Notes under the pieces: model-generated
The model's database searches: none
What the model was told of the DNA's origin: nothing
What the model saw: only the letters and a program-made list of their open reading frames with translations
Source: Myrmaecium sp. VS I D KN 1
Lineage: Eukaryota > Ascomycota > Dothideomycetes > Valsariales > Valsariaceae
DNA: 64,000 bases
Direction of reading: 5' to 3'
Assembly (NCBI GenBank): GCA_019775845.1
Contig: JADQAV010000018.1
Location: 875,044-939,043 of the forward strand
Shown here: positions 9,837 through 20,724 of the stretch, piece by piece
Position numbering within the stretch: position 1 is the stretch's first letter
How the letters are laid out: each line of letters starts with the position of its first letter
Position numbers and translations under genes: made by a program

Positions 9837-12610
9837 TCACATCAACGGCTCCCCGCCCGTCTTATCCGCCACGTCCGCCCGACGAACCGGCAACTCCTCG
9901 TGGAACTTCGCGCCTTCCGGCTCCTGGTGGTGGTAACCCTTGATGGTCGGGTTCGCATCGACGCCGCCGGCGCCCGTGGTTCCGTACTTGTCGACGTCCA
10001 TGGGCAGGCCCGTGTGCGGCTCGATGACGCGGCCGTCAGCAGCGGCGGCGGTGGTGGTCGTCGTGTCGCGGGCGGCGAGCTGCGCGACACCGTATTTCTC
10101 TTCGGTTGTGTTTGGTCCCGTGGTGGTGGTGGTGGTGGTGGTGGTGGTGCTGTTCGGTTGATTAGTGATCTATCAAAACATACGTTGTCCAAGGGTTCTT
10201 ACTTCTGACCGCCGACGGGGCCACCTTCCACTGAGCTCCTGGCTGTGCCGGTGCTCTCGTACCAGTCCTCCGGAGGGTCTTTGTGCAATTTGTTGTGCTT
10301 GGGGCCGTTCTGCTGGTATGCCGCGGTCTGGGGGTCCGCATCGACGGCACCGAGGCCGGCAGCACCGCTGGAAGCACCGAGCATGCGGGTGTGCTCGTCG
10401 AAGTCATTGGCCTCCGACGAGCTGCGGGAAGCGTCCTCGCCTTCCTTCTTGTCCTTATGACGGTGAACCAAACGGTGGAAGAAGCCGTGCTTCTTCTCTC
10501 CCTTCTCGTCTTCCTTCTCCGCAGCTGCCTCACGCTGCTTGGCCTCTTTCTCCGCCCTCTCCTTCTCGTCATGCTCGCGCTTCTTCTGGGCAACAATCAC
10601 CGCCTCCTGTTGCCTCAGTTTGCGGTCGCGCTCCACCTCTTCCTCCTTCTCAAGGCGCTTCTTCTCCGCAAGCAAAGCCTTTTTGTGGGCTTCCTCGACC
10701 TTCTCGTGCTGTTTCTCCTCCTGCTTCTCGTGTTTCTTCTCCGCTGCAGCCAGAGCCTTCTCATGTTGCTTCTCTTCCTTATGGAGCTCCTTCTGATGTT
10801 CTTTTTGCTGCTTCTCCCACTCCTTCTGGTGCTGCTTCTGTTCATGTTCAAGTGACTTCCTCTGAGCCGCATTTTGCTTCAGCAGCTCTTGCTGCTGCGC
10901 TTCCCGCTGCTTCGCTAGCTCCTTCGCGCGCTCCTCAGCCCGCTTCTCCAGCTCCTTCTGGGACAGCTCGTGGGCGCCGTAAGCCGCGCTACCGGCTGCC
11001 CCGACCGCAGCGGCATCTCTACCGTAGTGATGTTCTTTTTGCTGAGGTTGGGCATAGTCGTTAGCACGCGTCTGCTCCTGAGCGTGAGTCGGGTGGGCAG
11101 TCCCTCGTGATGGAGGAGGGACTTGCTGGCCGCTGGCTGCGCCTTGCCGGGGCTCGTGCTGATTATATTCATGGTAGACACCGGCACCAGCAAGTCCCGC
11201 AGCACCTGCAGCAGCCACGTTGCGTCCGTTGTGTGACTCACCGGTCTGTTGGACACCACGGTTCGTCGCTTGCGTGCTGTCGGGAGGCGGATTCACGTCC
11301 ACGCGAGGGTCCAATTCTCTAGCGCTGTACGGATTGGCGATCGTATCCTCACCCGGCTGCGGGTGCTTTCTCTGGCGCTTGGCAGTCTCCCAAGCTCCCG
11401 CGGCTCCGGCGCCAGCGCCTCCGGCCACAGCAGCATCACGGCCGTGGTGCTGCCGGGTCGGGCTGTCTGCTTGTGCCGGTGGGGCAAACTGGTCTGCCTT
11501 GGCCTCAGCTGCAACTGCAGCGGGGTCGGATTTCACGCGTGGATCTAATCTGTTCAAGGTGTCGGAATTGTGTGGTCCAACAGTCGTGTGACCCTTCTGC
11601 TTCTCGGGCTGAGGCAGGACCCGGGGATCAACAACGTTGAGCAAGTTGCTCTTGTGAGGTCCCACCGTCTTGGTGGCGGGGTCTTCTTCCGTGGGAACTG
11701 CCTCGTGATGCTTCATCTTCTCGGGTTCAGGAAGAACTCTGGGGTCGACAATGTTCGCGAGATTGCTCTTGTGCGGCCCGACCGTATGAGAGGCGGGACC
11801 AGTGTCTTGCTTCAGATCCACTGGGATTGTTCCGGCGGTGTTGTCCCGGCTATCGAATTCTGCAGTGTTCGGCTGCTCGCGTTGATGAATGCCATAAGCA
11901 CCCGCTGCTGCGGCACCGCCACCAAAGAGCGCAGCATCGCGGCCATAGTGGTGTTCGGTTCCCGTGGCAGTACGTGGTCCATTTCCGGAAACATTGGGAT
12001 CAAGGAGATTGGCAGTAGTGGTGATGTGAGGTCCTCCAGCAGGTCTATCGGTTCCAGGAATCACACCCTCTGGATTCTCGTAGGCAGTCCCGCGGTGTTC
12101 ATAGACAGGAGCGGCCGCGCTAGCCAGACCTTCACGGCCATCTGTATGACCCAAGGTGCTCGATCCGTCCCGGTCAGAATCGACGCGCGGGTCGGCCTTG
12201 TTGGCAAGGTTTGAAGAGTGAGGTCCAGCAGTAGTGGCGTTATGCGTGGTCGTCGCTGCACTACCTTCCGTGAGTGGGAATTCGCGATGGCTCTCCAGGG
12301 CGGACTTGTCAGGCTCATGGCGGGCTGAAGTCGCAGGATCTGTTAGCTGGGAGATGCCTACTGGCGCCTGGCCAACGACACCAGACTTGATGCTCGCCGC
12401 GCTGGCCTCGTCGGTAGGCGGTCTCGGTCGAGAAAGATGATTACCTGCGGTGGTGTCTTCCGGGAGATTGGAGGTGTTGGAGATCGCCTCGGGGTTGTTG
12501 AGACCGCGCTCGGTGCTGGTCCGGCTGGTTGTGGAGGGATCCCGATCGCCATAGAGGATCTCCTCATCCTCTTTGTGACCGGGGTAGATGACGGACTTGA
12601 GCTTGTCCAT
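9837..12610 (-). CDS. Disordered repeat and coiled-coil protein, unknown function
   Basis: Model: exons 12610-10203 and 10149-9837, intron 10150-10202 (GTAAGA...GAACAG, 53 bp), 906 aa. Two motifs alternate in the first 550 residues. One resembles GPHKSNLANIVDPRV (near residues 129, 278, 317 and 344, with a variant near 193). The other is a (Y/H)GRDAA block followed by an Ala/Gly stretch (near 220, 388, 461 and 528). Residues of about 549-715 are a highly charged Lys/Glu/Gln coiled coil, followed by a basic HGFFHRLVHRHKDKK patch. The spliced tail carries an ordered-looking motif (GRVIEPHTGLPMDVDKYG ... GYHHQEPEGAKFHEELP). Without the intron the protein would lose this tail. The hydrophilic repeat pattern resembles LEA- or stress-type fungal proteins, but no enzyme domain is visible and I assign no function. 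Confidence 0.78.
10120..10149. repeat. (GTG)10 trinucleotide run, encodes poly-Thr
   Basis: A 30-base GTG run. On the minus strand it reads as about ten ACC Thr codons, and it begins at the first base of exon 2 of the 906-aa protein, directly against the splice acceptor. Confidence 0.9.
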
Positions 12611-13719
12611 GGTGACGGTGTGAAAGGGGTTGCTTTGCGTTTGGGAGTCGTGGGTATCTTGAGAAAAAGGAAAATGAACAGGAAGATGAGAATTGGATTG
12701 GAGAGAGCTTGGTTGTTGTAATGGTGAGGTATGCGGGGATGGCGTTTGCGATAGTTTTATGGTGGTGGAGGGCAGCTCAGGCTGGCAGTGACCTCATACC
12801 GGACGTCATGAGGCTGCAAGCAAGGCAGCGGGCAAGGGCATCGGTGCTCCCGCCAGCCACGCCAGCCCAGGGCAAACCCGGCAGCAGATCATCGCGGGCG
12901 GATGGCCGACGCCCCACCTCCGACCTGGCACGACGGGATGCACACCTCATCGCCTCATCGCCTGGTCGCCTGGTCGTGTTGTCGCCTCATCGCCTGTGTC
13001 CTCGCAGCCTATCCAGCCAGGCAAACACCGGGTGGATCAGTAGTGGACTGCGGGGATGGAAAAGGGGAAGAGGGAGGAGGAAACCCCTCGCGTTTGCATC
13101 ACCTCCCTGCACCTTCTGGAATTTCCCCCCTGTGTTGATCGGCCCACCGCCCGTGCAGCAGAGAGGGCAAGGTAGGACAAGAAAGAGGGAGAGAGAGAGC
13201 TGCCTCAGTCCTCTCGTCTCCTCTCCTCTCCACTTCGCTCTCTTCTTCCCCACCTTCCACCAACACCGACCGTCTTCATTCTCCAACTCCATCCTCAACC
13301 CCATCCCATCCCCGGACCAACCAAGCCAGAGACGTTGCCGAACCTCCGGGGCACCGCACGCCCAGCCCAGCAGGGGCCATGACTCGGGCGGATCCCACGG
13401 GCGATAGATGGCGCTACCGAAATTCATCCGCCATGCTTCCGCACTCCGCTGAGGCCGCCGCAGTGATCTTGCTTGCTTTCTCATCCCCGTTGCAGCTCCA
13501 CGCACCCCGGCGTCCACGCCCTTCCCTTCACCCTCCGCACCGACTCACTCCTCCATCGCCATCTCCCTGCCAACACCGCGCTCAATGCATTTCCGCCTTA
13601 TCCCCTGAACAACCTTTGCCATTCCCCCTCGTCCGCCCGCTCGGCCTGAGGTTCGCGGATTTATACGTCACCCCACCGTCGCTCGCACCCCCCCGTTTGA
13701 CCACCACAACCACCACACC
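12611..13719. promoter_or_regulatory. Divergent promoter region
   Basis: About 1.1 kb between the starts of the 906-aa gene (-) and the 221-aa gene (+). The right half is strongly C/T-rich (13190-13700), as in a fungal leader or promoter. Open frames are short and biased, and no gene is supported. Confidence 0.4.
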
Positions 13720-14442
13720 ATGCCCGTCCGGGACCGGTTAAAGAAAGTCTTCAGGCGCTCCGGTGGCCTCAGCGATACCTCCTCGTTCGGCAAGCTGAGC
13801 AAGTCCTCCACGAAGCGCGACAGCAATGTCTACCAGCCGGGCGAGAAGATGCCGCCCATGAAGTACCGTCGGCCTGTCGCAAAGGAGCACAAGGAGAAGC
13901 TGGAGTCCTTCTCGTTCGCCTCGGCGTGGAGACGCAGGAGCGATGCGAGTCAATACTCCCCCTTTGGTTCACGGATGCCGAGCAGGAGGAACAGCATGAG
14001 GAGCCGGAAGAGCTTCCAGGCGCAGAGAAACGAGGCACGAGCACCGAACGACACCGTCGGATCGACCGGACAGATCGTGGAGGGCGTCGACGAGGAGACA
14101 GATCTTGCAAATGGTATGGCTGTTCCCCGCTCGCTTCTTCACGTCTCACGATACTGATCTCTCCGTCCAGTCGGTCTCTCTCGCCAACACACCCGCGAAG
14201 ACGGCGCTCCCACACCTGGCGCCCGCACCCCTTACGGTCGTCGCACACCCGGCACACGCACACCACGAGGACTGGGGAGTCGCACTCCAGGAACCCGCTC
14301 CCCTCACATCCGCTCCGGGGCCCAGTCGCCCAACCCGGACAGTCTGGTCTCCTCCGGCGGCTCCAAACCGTTCACCGAAGAGGATCTGGCGCTCGCGATG
14401 AAACGGTCACATCTGGACGTTCCCACCGCAAAACCTGCATAG
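13720..14442 (+). CDS. Small basic Ser/Arg-rich protein, unknown function
   Basis: Model: exons 13720-14113 and 14171-14442, intron 14114-14170 (GTATGG...GTCCAG, 57 bp), 221 aa. Splicing in phase 1 joins ETDLAN to VGLSRQHTRED and keeps the frame open to a TAG. The N-terminus is basic and amphipathic (MPVRDRLKKVFRRSGG). The middle is rich in Ser and Arg (RMPSRRNSMRSRKSF). The second exon has repeated TPGxRTP/SRTPGTR units, likely phosphosites, and a short acidic end (SKPFTEEDLALAMKRSHLD). It has no signal peptide, membrane span or known domain. It looks like a disordered ascomycete-specific protein. Confidence 0.72.
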
Positions 14443-15765
14443 CTGGGGAGCTTAGGAGGTGGGGCGGGGGGCCAGGCACAGGAAAAAGAGGGCTTTGTTG
14501 GATGGGGAGCAATTTCCGGGTTCTCCGTGCCCCACATCCCCTTTCCCCCCTTGCTACTCCACCACCTCCACCGCCTTGACACACAGGCCAACGGAGGGAA
14601 ACATCGATATCCCCGCAACATATCCTTCTGGAACGTTTCATCTTCCCGAAGACCGACTCAGCGGTTGATCGTACCGCGAACCGATATTTCGACCATTCCA
14701 TGCTCACTAGCTGACTTTCATAAAGTCACCTCCTACTATCCTCTGTATACATATCTCGGCATCGTCACCCTGATGCCGACTCCTGCATGATTCCCTTTTC
14801 TTCTTTTTCCACTCTTTTTCTCATCTCATCCGGGTTCTCTGGCAGGCGACCAGGCGCATGGCGGTTTTTTTTTTTCGGGCTCTTTTTCGGCGTTGCTTCT
14901 CCTCTGTGGAGTGGAAAGGGGGTTCTCATTGACGGAGGCGCTCTGGCTGCATTACGGCGTCACTTTCTCAGTCGGCAAGTCGACCTCGACTTGCGCTTTA
15001 ATCCATTTTCTTTCTCTTTGGGATCCTTTTTGCATATCCTGGGTCCTGAGCTGTACTACAAACATTAAGGTGACAGGGTGGATTGGGGAGGCGTTGCTGA
15101 GTGAGGTCTTCATTTCCTTTACCCCTTTCTTTTCGCATTTGCATTGAGTTTTCTGTGCTTCTACGGGACGTGGGATGCGTCCGTATTCATGTACAGTACA
15201 TAATCTCCCCCACGACCTATCCCACGACCTACGAACACGGTCTGTCGTCCATCAAGCATCGACCTCTTGGGGGTTTTCTTCCTACTTCTTCCTTCTTTGC
15301 TTCCGCACTCACTATCTGGGTCCGAGGCGATGAGGCAAGCTCGTATGTAGATCTATTCTTTCGACGAAATTACACTTCTCCACATGGAGATTTTATTCTG
15401 TGATGAGCTCCTAGAGAGAGGGAGAGTGCGAGAGGGAGAGAGAGGGAGATAATATAAGCTCCAGCATTTTCTAGCACTCATTCTTCTCCCATTCCTTTTT
15501 TTTTGTTGTTTTTGATATCCAGTCGGCCATCCATCCATCTCGCGAGGCGGAAAGCAAGGGCAGAACGAATCAGGCCGAGCGACTAAAGACTTACCTACCC
15601 ACTAATACGCCTTTCCTCCTCTCCCGCTCTACACGTGCATACATTCCCACTGACAGTAACCACTCCCAAAAAGCCGCAGGGATGCGGGGCGGGAGTGCAG
15701 GACAGCGATCAGCATGCCGTACCCCCGTCATATACCCCCTTGATCCGCACCCTCACATATCGCAA
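14443..15765. other. Intergenic region between the 221-aa gene and the tRNA
   Basis: 3' flank of the 221-aa gene followed by T-rich sequence. An A/G-rich GAGA tract lies at 15413-15450. I see no coding or structured RNA feature before the tRNA. Confidence 0.35.
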
Positions 15766-15861
15766 GGCCGGGTGGCGCAATGGCTAGCGCATTGGTTTTC
15801 GGTTCTTTCAGGAATCCCGATTGCCCACCAAAGGTTGAGGGTTCGAGTCCCTTCTCGGTCG
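15766..15861 (+). tRNA. tRNA-Arg (anticodon TCG), with intron
   Basis: It folds by hand into a full cloverleaf. The acceptor stem is GGCCGGG with CTCGGTC (two G-U pairs) and discriminator G at 15861. The D stem is GCGC/GCGC around AATGGCTA, the D arm typical of tRNA-Arg. The anticodon stem is TTGGT (15792-15796) with ACCAA (15827-15831). The anticodon TCG is at 15799-15801, and an intron of about 23 bases (15803-15825) follows one base 3' of it, the usual eukaryotic site. The T arm is GAGGG-TTCGAGT-CCCTT. A run of T follows about 20 bases downstream, suitable for Pol III termination. It reads CGA codons. The gene sits alone between protein genes. Confidence 0.93.
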
Positions 15862-16645
15862 CGATGAGATTTGTTTCTTTTTGTTTTTCGTTGCTGTTCT
15901 CCTCTCTGAGCACGCATTGTTTGGGGTCCTGAGGTTTTAAAAACTTCTCTCCTTTTTTTTTTTTTTTACTATTCTTTCGCTTTCTTTTTTTGGTTCTTTG
16001 GCTGGAGAGGTTAGGCGGGGAACAGTGGTTTAAGATCCGGAATATAGCATTCGGACATCACTACACGCATACAAGGCTACATACAGGACATCGATAAGAA
16101 TGATTTGTTTTATTCTTAAAACATGTAAATGATTATACGCACATAAGTTCTCTCCCAACGTCTGGACTCCCTATATAGAGAAAGAGAAAAGAAGAAAGAG
16201 CCACCTCCCGACCGACTAGAATCGTCCGTGTGCTCCGTTTTCCGAGTGAAGTTGGCAGTCCGTTTCCGTTCCCCTCCCACTTAATAAAGCCTCCCGGATA
16301 GAATAATGGAAGGGGAAAGAGAAAAGTAAGGGGAGATTGAAAGAGGAACGAGAAAATTGACGAAGGGGGGAAAGAATCGAAAGGGAGGTATCGATTGTGA
16401 GGAAGTAAACAAGAACAGGGGAAGCAAAGCGAAGGAAAGGAGAGGAGAGCGGGAATTTAATTTTGGGGTAAGGAAAAAGGAAAAAGAAGATGAACCACGC
16501 TCACTTCTGTATGATATACCCGTTGCCGATGCTGATACCGATGCTAAAAGTCCCAAAAAAGAGGAAAGAAAGAAAATCAAAACGAAGAAAAAGAAAGAAA
16601 AGGAAGGCAGAGAACTGGGTATGCGTAGGAAGACCAAAGCACTCC
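15862..16645. other. Intergenic region, T-rich then A/G-rich
   Basis: T-runs just 3' of the tRNA (15879-15968) are followed by sequence that becomes strongly A/G-rich toward 16300-16620, on the 3' side of the 767-aa gene. No gene is supported. Confidence 0.35.
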
Positions 16646-18949
16646 TCACTCCGCACTCCCCAACACCACCTCCCCCTCACTCCTCCCACCACCATCCTGC
16701 TCCTTCCTCCCCCCCTCCACCATCCCACCATCATCCCCAGCATCCCCTCCTTTCCCCGCCCTCGTCTTCCCAGCAGCGACCTCCGCCACCGCGCGCTCCA
16801 ACTCCTCCACCTCGGCAACAATCTCCTCGAACACCCGGTCCCTCCGCTCCTCCTCCTCCCACTCGCGGAGCAACGTCGCCAGCATCGCATCTTCCCTCGA
16901 CAACGACATCGGCACCGCCGTCGTCATCGCCGCTGGTGACGCAGCAGGTACTTCAACAAACACCGTCTCCGTCGCCGGCGCGACGGTTACCGTGCGCACG
17001 AGCTCGAGCGGTGGCGGCGGCGGCTGATGCAGCGCCGGCGCGGGGGGGCGATGCCCGACGCCGAGCGCCGCGAGCCAGACGACCAGCATGCTGAGGCCGA
17101 GGAGCGCGATGTTGCGGCGGTCGCGGGCGAGGAGGTAGATGTAATTCCGGAGGAGGAGGGCGAGGGGGACGTCGGCGGTGACGGCGGCGGCGTCGGCGTC
17201 AGCGCGGGTCGAGCGGACGCTGCGGGTGCTGCGGGTGCGGACGTGCTTGCCGTCGGTGGTGGTGGTGCGGGAGTGCGTGCGTGTGTGCGAGGTGGAGACG
17301 TTGGGGATAGGCCAGTGCTGGGCGACGCCGCTGTCGTAGGGGGTGAGTTGCTGTTGGCTGGGGGAGGGCGGGAGCGTGATGGCGGTTTGTGGTGTATCTG
17401 CCGCCTCCGGAGCCGGTGCCGCGAGCACCCTTCCCTTCTCCTCGGCTTGCCGCCTAGTCCTCTCCTCTTCCTCCTCTCGCGCGCGCTCCTTCTCCGCCCG
17501 CTGCCGCTGCTCCTCCTCTTCCGCCTGATCGAGCGCGTCCCGGATCTCCTCCGGCCACCACGGCCGCACCTCCACATCCACCCGCTCCATCTCGTTCCAG
17601 GCGGCCGCCCAGGCGCCTTCCCGCATCAGCCCGTTCGCCGCGTAGATCCGTACTTCCCACCGCTTCCGCCCGCTTCCCAGGCCCATCCCGAACCGCTTGA
17701 GCGGCCGTCCGCAGTCCCCACACAGGCTCTCGTCTCCTTCCCCCATCTCATCCTCAAATTGACTCCCCATTCTCAACGCCACCGCCCCTCCTTCCTCGTT
17801 GTCGTCCTCCACAAAACTGTCCACCCCTGCACTACTGCTGCCACCACTACTCCGCCGCCACGGTCGCCGCTCACCACCCTCCGCCATCTCCCCGCCATAC
17901 CCGGAGTCCCGACCGCCATGGCCGCCGTGGCCGCCATCGCCACTAAAGAAATGACCCCGGCACACACGTCCCCCAATCAGTTCCAAGCTCTCCAGCACCC
18001 GCTCCTCCAGCAGCTCAAACTCCTCGCGCGGGTGGGGGATGAGGACGCCCCGGCTGGCGAGGACGGGATCGTTGAGGATGGTTTCGAGGGCGCGCAGCTG
18101 CCGTCGGGCCCAGCCGGGCAGGTGTCGCACCAGCGTCGTCGCCGAGTAAGGCAGCGATGGTGGCAGCAGCGTCAGGTGCAGCAGCACGAGCGGGTACTCG
18201 TGCGGGCCCTTGCGGGCGGCGGCGGCGGCCGGTAGTTGTTGCTGTTGCTGCGGTTGCGGCTCGGCGGGCGCTGAGTGCGGGGTCCGTAGGCTGTCGCGAT
18301 AGCTGCTGTCGCGGCGGGTGTAGATGTCGCTCTCGCGGTTGCGGCGACGGGAGGAGCGTGGTTGCTGCTGCTGTTGCTGCGGCGTACTTCGGCCGCTCTT
18401 GCATCCGTCAATAACGCTGTCGTGACCGAGGGAGAGGCGGCGTGGACGTCGTTCGCTGGTACGGGTGCGACTGCTGCTGCGCGACTCGCTCGCCACGGAC
18501 TCGGACGCCATCATCATCTCCTTGACGCTGGAGGGGTTGCGGAAGGGCGGGCGGGACTTGCGCGGGAGCGGCGCGGTGGTGGGCTCGGGCGAGGTGAGAT
18601 CGTCGCGGACGGTGAACTCGGATGGGAAGGAGGAAATGTCGGAGTCGGCGACGGGGTTGGTGGTGTCGGAGAGGGCTGTTACGCTCATACCGGAGACTTG
18701 GCGAGAGGCGGATGGAGAGATGGGGTCGAACATGGCGTCGGGACGGTGGAGATGGCTGAGGTTATTGCTGTCGTCGTCGCGCTGCTCGTTGTCGTCCATG
18801 TCGTGCTGAAGGTGTAAGTGGAATGGTGAGGCTGTCGCGACGGAGTCTTCATAGACGGGAGTGGAGAAACGTGACGAGCGCGGACGGGTGGTGTAGGTCG
18901 TCATCGTGGAGCGAGTGAGTGAGGTTATAGAGGAAGGTAGGTCAGCCAC
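16646..18949 (-). CDS. Single-span membrane protein with conserved ascomycete core
   Basis: One uninterrupted frame, 767 aa. The first 240 residues are disordered (Ser/Arg, with Gln runs). A conserved-looking core follows: YPLVLLHLTLLPPSLPYS, then GVLIPHPREEFELLEERVLE, then a possible two-Cys knuckle (CGDCGRPL) and VRIYAANGLMREGAWAAAW. After a charged coiled coil (about residues 470-500) there is one membrane span near 613-631 (NIALLGLSMLVVWLAALGV) and a C-terminal Glu-rich coil. From memory, proteins with this core are widespread in ascomycetes and are sometimes labelled 'pathway-specific nitrogen regulator'. I see no DNA-binding domain that would justify that name, and a single C-terminal span suggests a tail-anchored or ER/nuclear-envelope protein. 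Function is unknown. Confidence 0.75.
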   Translation of the reverse strand: MADLPSSITSLTRSTMTTYTTRPRSSRFSTPVYEDSVATASPFHLHLQHDMDDNEQRDDDSNNLSHLHRPDAMFDPISPSASRQVSGMSVTALSDTTNPVADSDISSFPSEFTVRDDLTSPEPTTAPLPRKSRPPFRNPSSVKEMMMASESVASESRSSSRTRTSERRPRRLSLGHDSVIDGCKSGRSTPQQQQQQPRSSRRRNRESDIYTRRDSSYRDSLRTPHSAPAEPQPQQQQQLPAAAAARKGPHEYPLVLLHLTLLPPSLPYSATTLVRHLPGWARRQLRALETILNDPVLASRGVLIPHPREEFELLEERVLESLELIGGRVCRGHFFSGDGGHGGHGGRDSGYGGEMAEGGERRPWRRSSGGSSSAGVDSFVEDDNEEGGAVALRMGSQFEDEMGEGDESLCGDCGRPLKRFGMGLGSGRKRWEVRIYAANGLMREGAWAAAWNEMERVDVEVRPWWPEEIRDALDQAEEEEQRQRAEKERAREEEEERTRRQAEEKGRVLAAPAPEAADTPQTAITLPPSPSQQQLTPYDSGVAQHWPIPNVSTSHTRTHSRTTTTDGKHVRTRSTRSVRSTRADADAAAVTADVPLALLLRNYIYLLARDRRNIALLGLSMLVVWLAALGVGHRPPAPALHQPPPPPLELVRTVTVAPATETVFVEVPAASPAAMTTAVPMSLSREDAMLATLLREWEEEERRDRVFEEIVAEVEELERAVAEVAAGKTRAGKGGDAGDDGGMVEGGRKEQDGGGRSEGEVVLGSAE

Positions 18950-19110
18950 GCGGGCCGGTACACGTCTCGCGCGCGTGAAGGCGGCGGGTGACGGCGGGTA
19001 GTTAAGGCCTGAAGGTTAAGGTTTCTGTACGGCGGTTCGTTTGACGGTCGTTGGGGCGCCGCTGGTGGCTGACACGGTGGACGGCCAAAGAGGCGAGTGA
19101 GATGGTGAAA

Positions 19111-19167
19111 GAGTGAATGAGTGAACGAGTGAATGAGTGAACGAGTGAACGAGTGGGTGAGTGAATG
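19111..19167. repeat. GAGTGAAT/GAGTGAAC tandem repeat
   Basis: About seven 8-base units, imperfect, lying within 200 bp upstream of the 767-aa gene start. Confidence 0.85.
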
Positions 19168-20140
19168 GAAGACGGAGAGCGAAGGAGAAGGAGGAGAAGG
19201 ATAGGAGGTTCACAGGTGTGAGCAGGCAGAGGCAGATTGAGCAGCGCAATAATTGATGAAGATGCGCCGATCGAACTCGGGCGCGCGGCTGTGCGTTCAC
19301 TCGCACTCTTGTCAATCTCCGTCCGCAGCGCCGGGTAGCTTGGGTGCAGTGCAGTGCAGTAGTGAACGGGAGGCTGGCCGTCCTCGGTCGATGGTGGTGG
19401 GAGGTGGTCGGGAGGCGGCCAAGGCTGTTGACGGTGGCGTCGGTTGTCCAGGGCAACCAGCCTGGGGCGGAATGAGGGGGAGGGGGAGGAGAGTGGAGAA
19501 AGGGGGTGAACTCCTGGGTCTATCTATTCTTGCTACATAATTGACAACAACCGTTCACACTTGCTTCGGGTGCCATTGGAAGCAGGCAGAAATAGAAACA
19601 GTTATATAAAGACTGTTACGTGTTGTTTGTCCGTCCAATTGGTTCAGAGGGAGAGGTGAAGCCAGTCATCACAGTAACCAATCCACCTTTTCTCGTCCGC
19701 AAGGCGAACGAACACCCCTCGCTCATCCAAGAGCTACCTATTCATTCCGAGTAAGTAATGTCAGGGGGAAGGGGGTAAATTGCGAAATAGGGGGAGAAAG
19801 GCCGGAAGGAAAATTCGCAATCTCCCGGACTCGGACTTTAGCTTAAGCACAGCCTTGCGATGCCGTTCAACGCGGATCGAAGAATATTCTTTTCTTCTTC
19901 CGCATTCACGCTGTCCTGGAAATATATATATATGTATTTCCAGCAGACCCCTCACTGCAGTGAACAATGAAGCGATGTCCCGCGAGGTTGCATAGTAAAC
20001 CCATCAGACTGGTGAGAAAAGAAGAAGGAAAGCAAGCCAACGCACCCATAAAGCACAGAGATTAAGTTCTCAACAAACCAAATGAATAGTCCATCATCTC
20101 GCTTCCTCCTCCGCTCGAGCTGCTATATTTAAACCAACAA

Positions 20141-20161
20141 CGAGCGAGCGAGCGAGCGAGC
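20141..20161. repeat. (CGAG)5 microsatellite
   Basis: Five perfect CGAG units. Confidence 0.85.
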
Positions 20162-20724
20162 CGTGCGTCACAATAAGATGGGCGTAATAAGTACAGTTCC
20201 GTACTACCTACCTAGCTCTGGTGTCGTCCGCAGGTCGCCGCCTCCGATATATGAGGATGATGTCTCAGAAGTTTGGTAGAAAAAAACATCTCGTGACTAT
20301 TCAGTCCAAACAATCACTCCAAAGAATGAATGGAGGGGGGATAGGTGGGACTCTGCTCGTCGTATCATTGGTACGGACAGGCCCTCGATCACTTCAGACA
20401 TTTTCTTTCTTTCCTTGATTTGTCTTTTATTTATTTATTTTTTTCCTAAGTTTTTTACTCTCTCGATTTTCCGTTCTGGTTTGATAATGATGAATTGTCC
20501 CCAAAATCACGACGCTTTCTCGAACCGCATGCCAACGGCGGAGATCATGAGAAGGAACGGCGGATGGGAGAAAGCATAGAGCGTCAATGAGATAACACTG
20601 ATGCTTGATCCGCTGAATTCCCGCCATCTAATATATATATGAACAAATAGAAAGAGAAAGAAATCCCAAAAACGACTCTCGAAGACACCTATACAGAATG
20701 CCTTCCTCCCTCTCTTCCCTCAAC

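Larger units (their letters stand above)
18950..20724. other. Intergenic region (1.8 kb) with short tandem repeats
   Basis: Promoter side of the 767-aa gene, then the 3' side of the MAPR-like gene. Two simple repeats are listed separately. The stretch from about 19540 to 20690 is lower in GC than the flanking genes, with a short TA run at 19921-19935. No gene is supported. Confidence 0.35.

Noticed and set aside
17027-18235. 402-codon plus-strand frame
   Set aside because: Antisense to the 767-aa membrane-protein gene, with biased Arg/Gly/Asp composition and no domain.
19111-19167. Regular short repeats considered as a CRISPR-like or centromeric array
   Set aside because: The units are 8 bp without spacers and the run is only 57 bp; it is a simple tandem repeat in a eukaryotic promoter.
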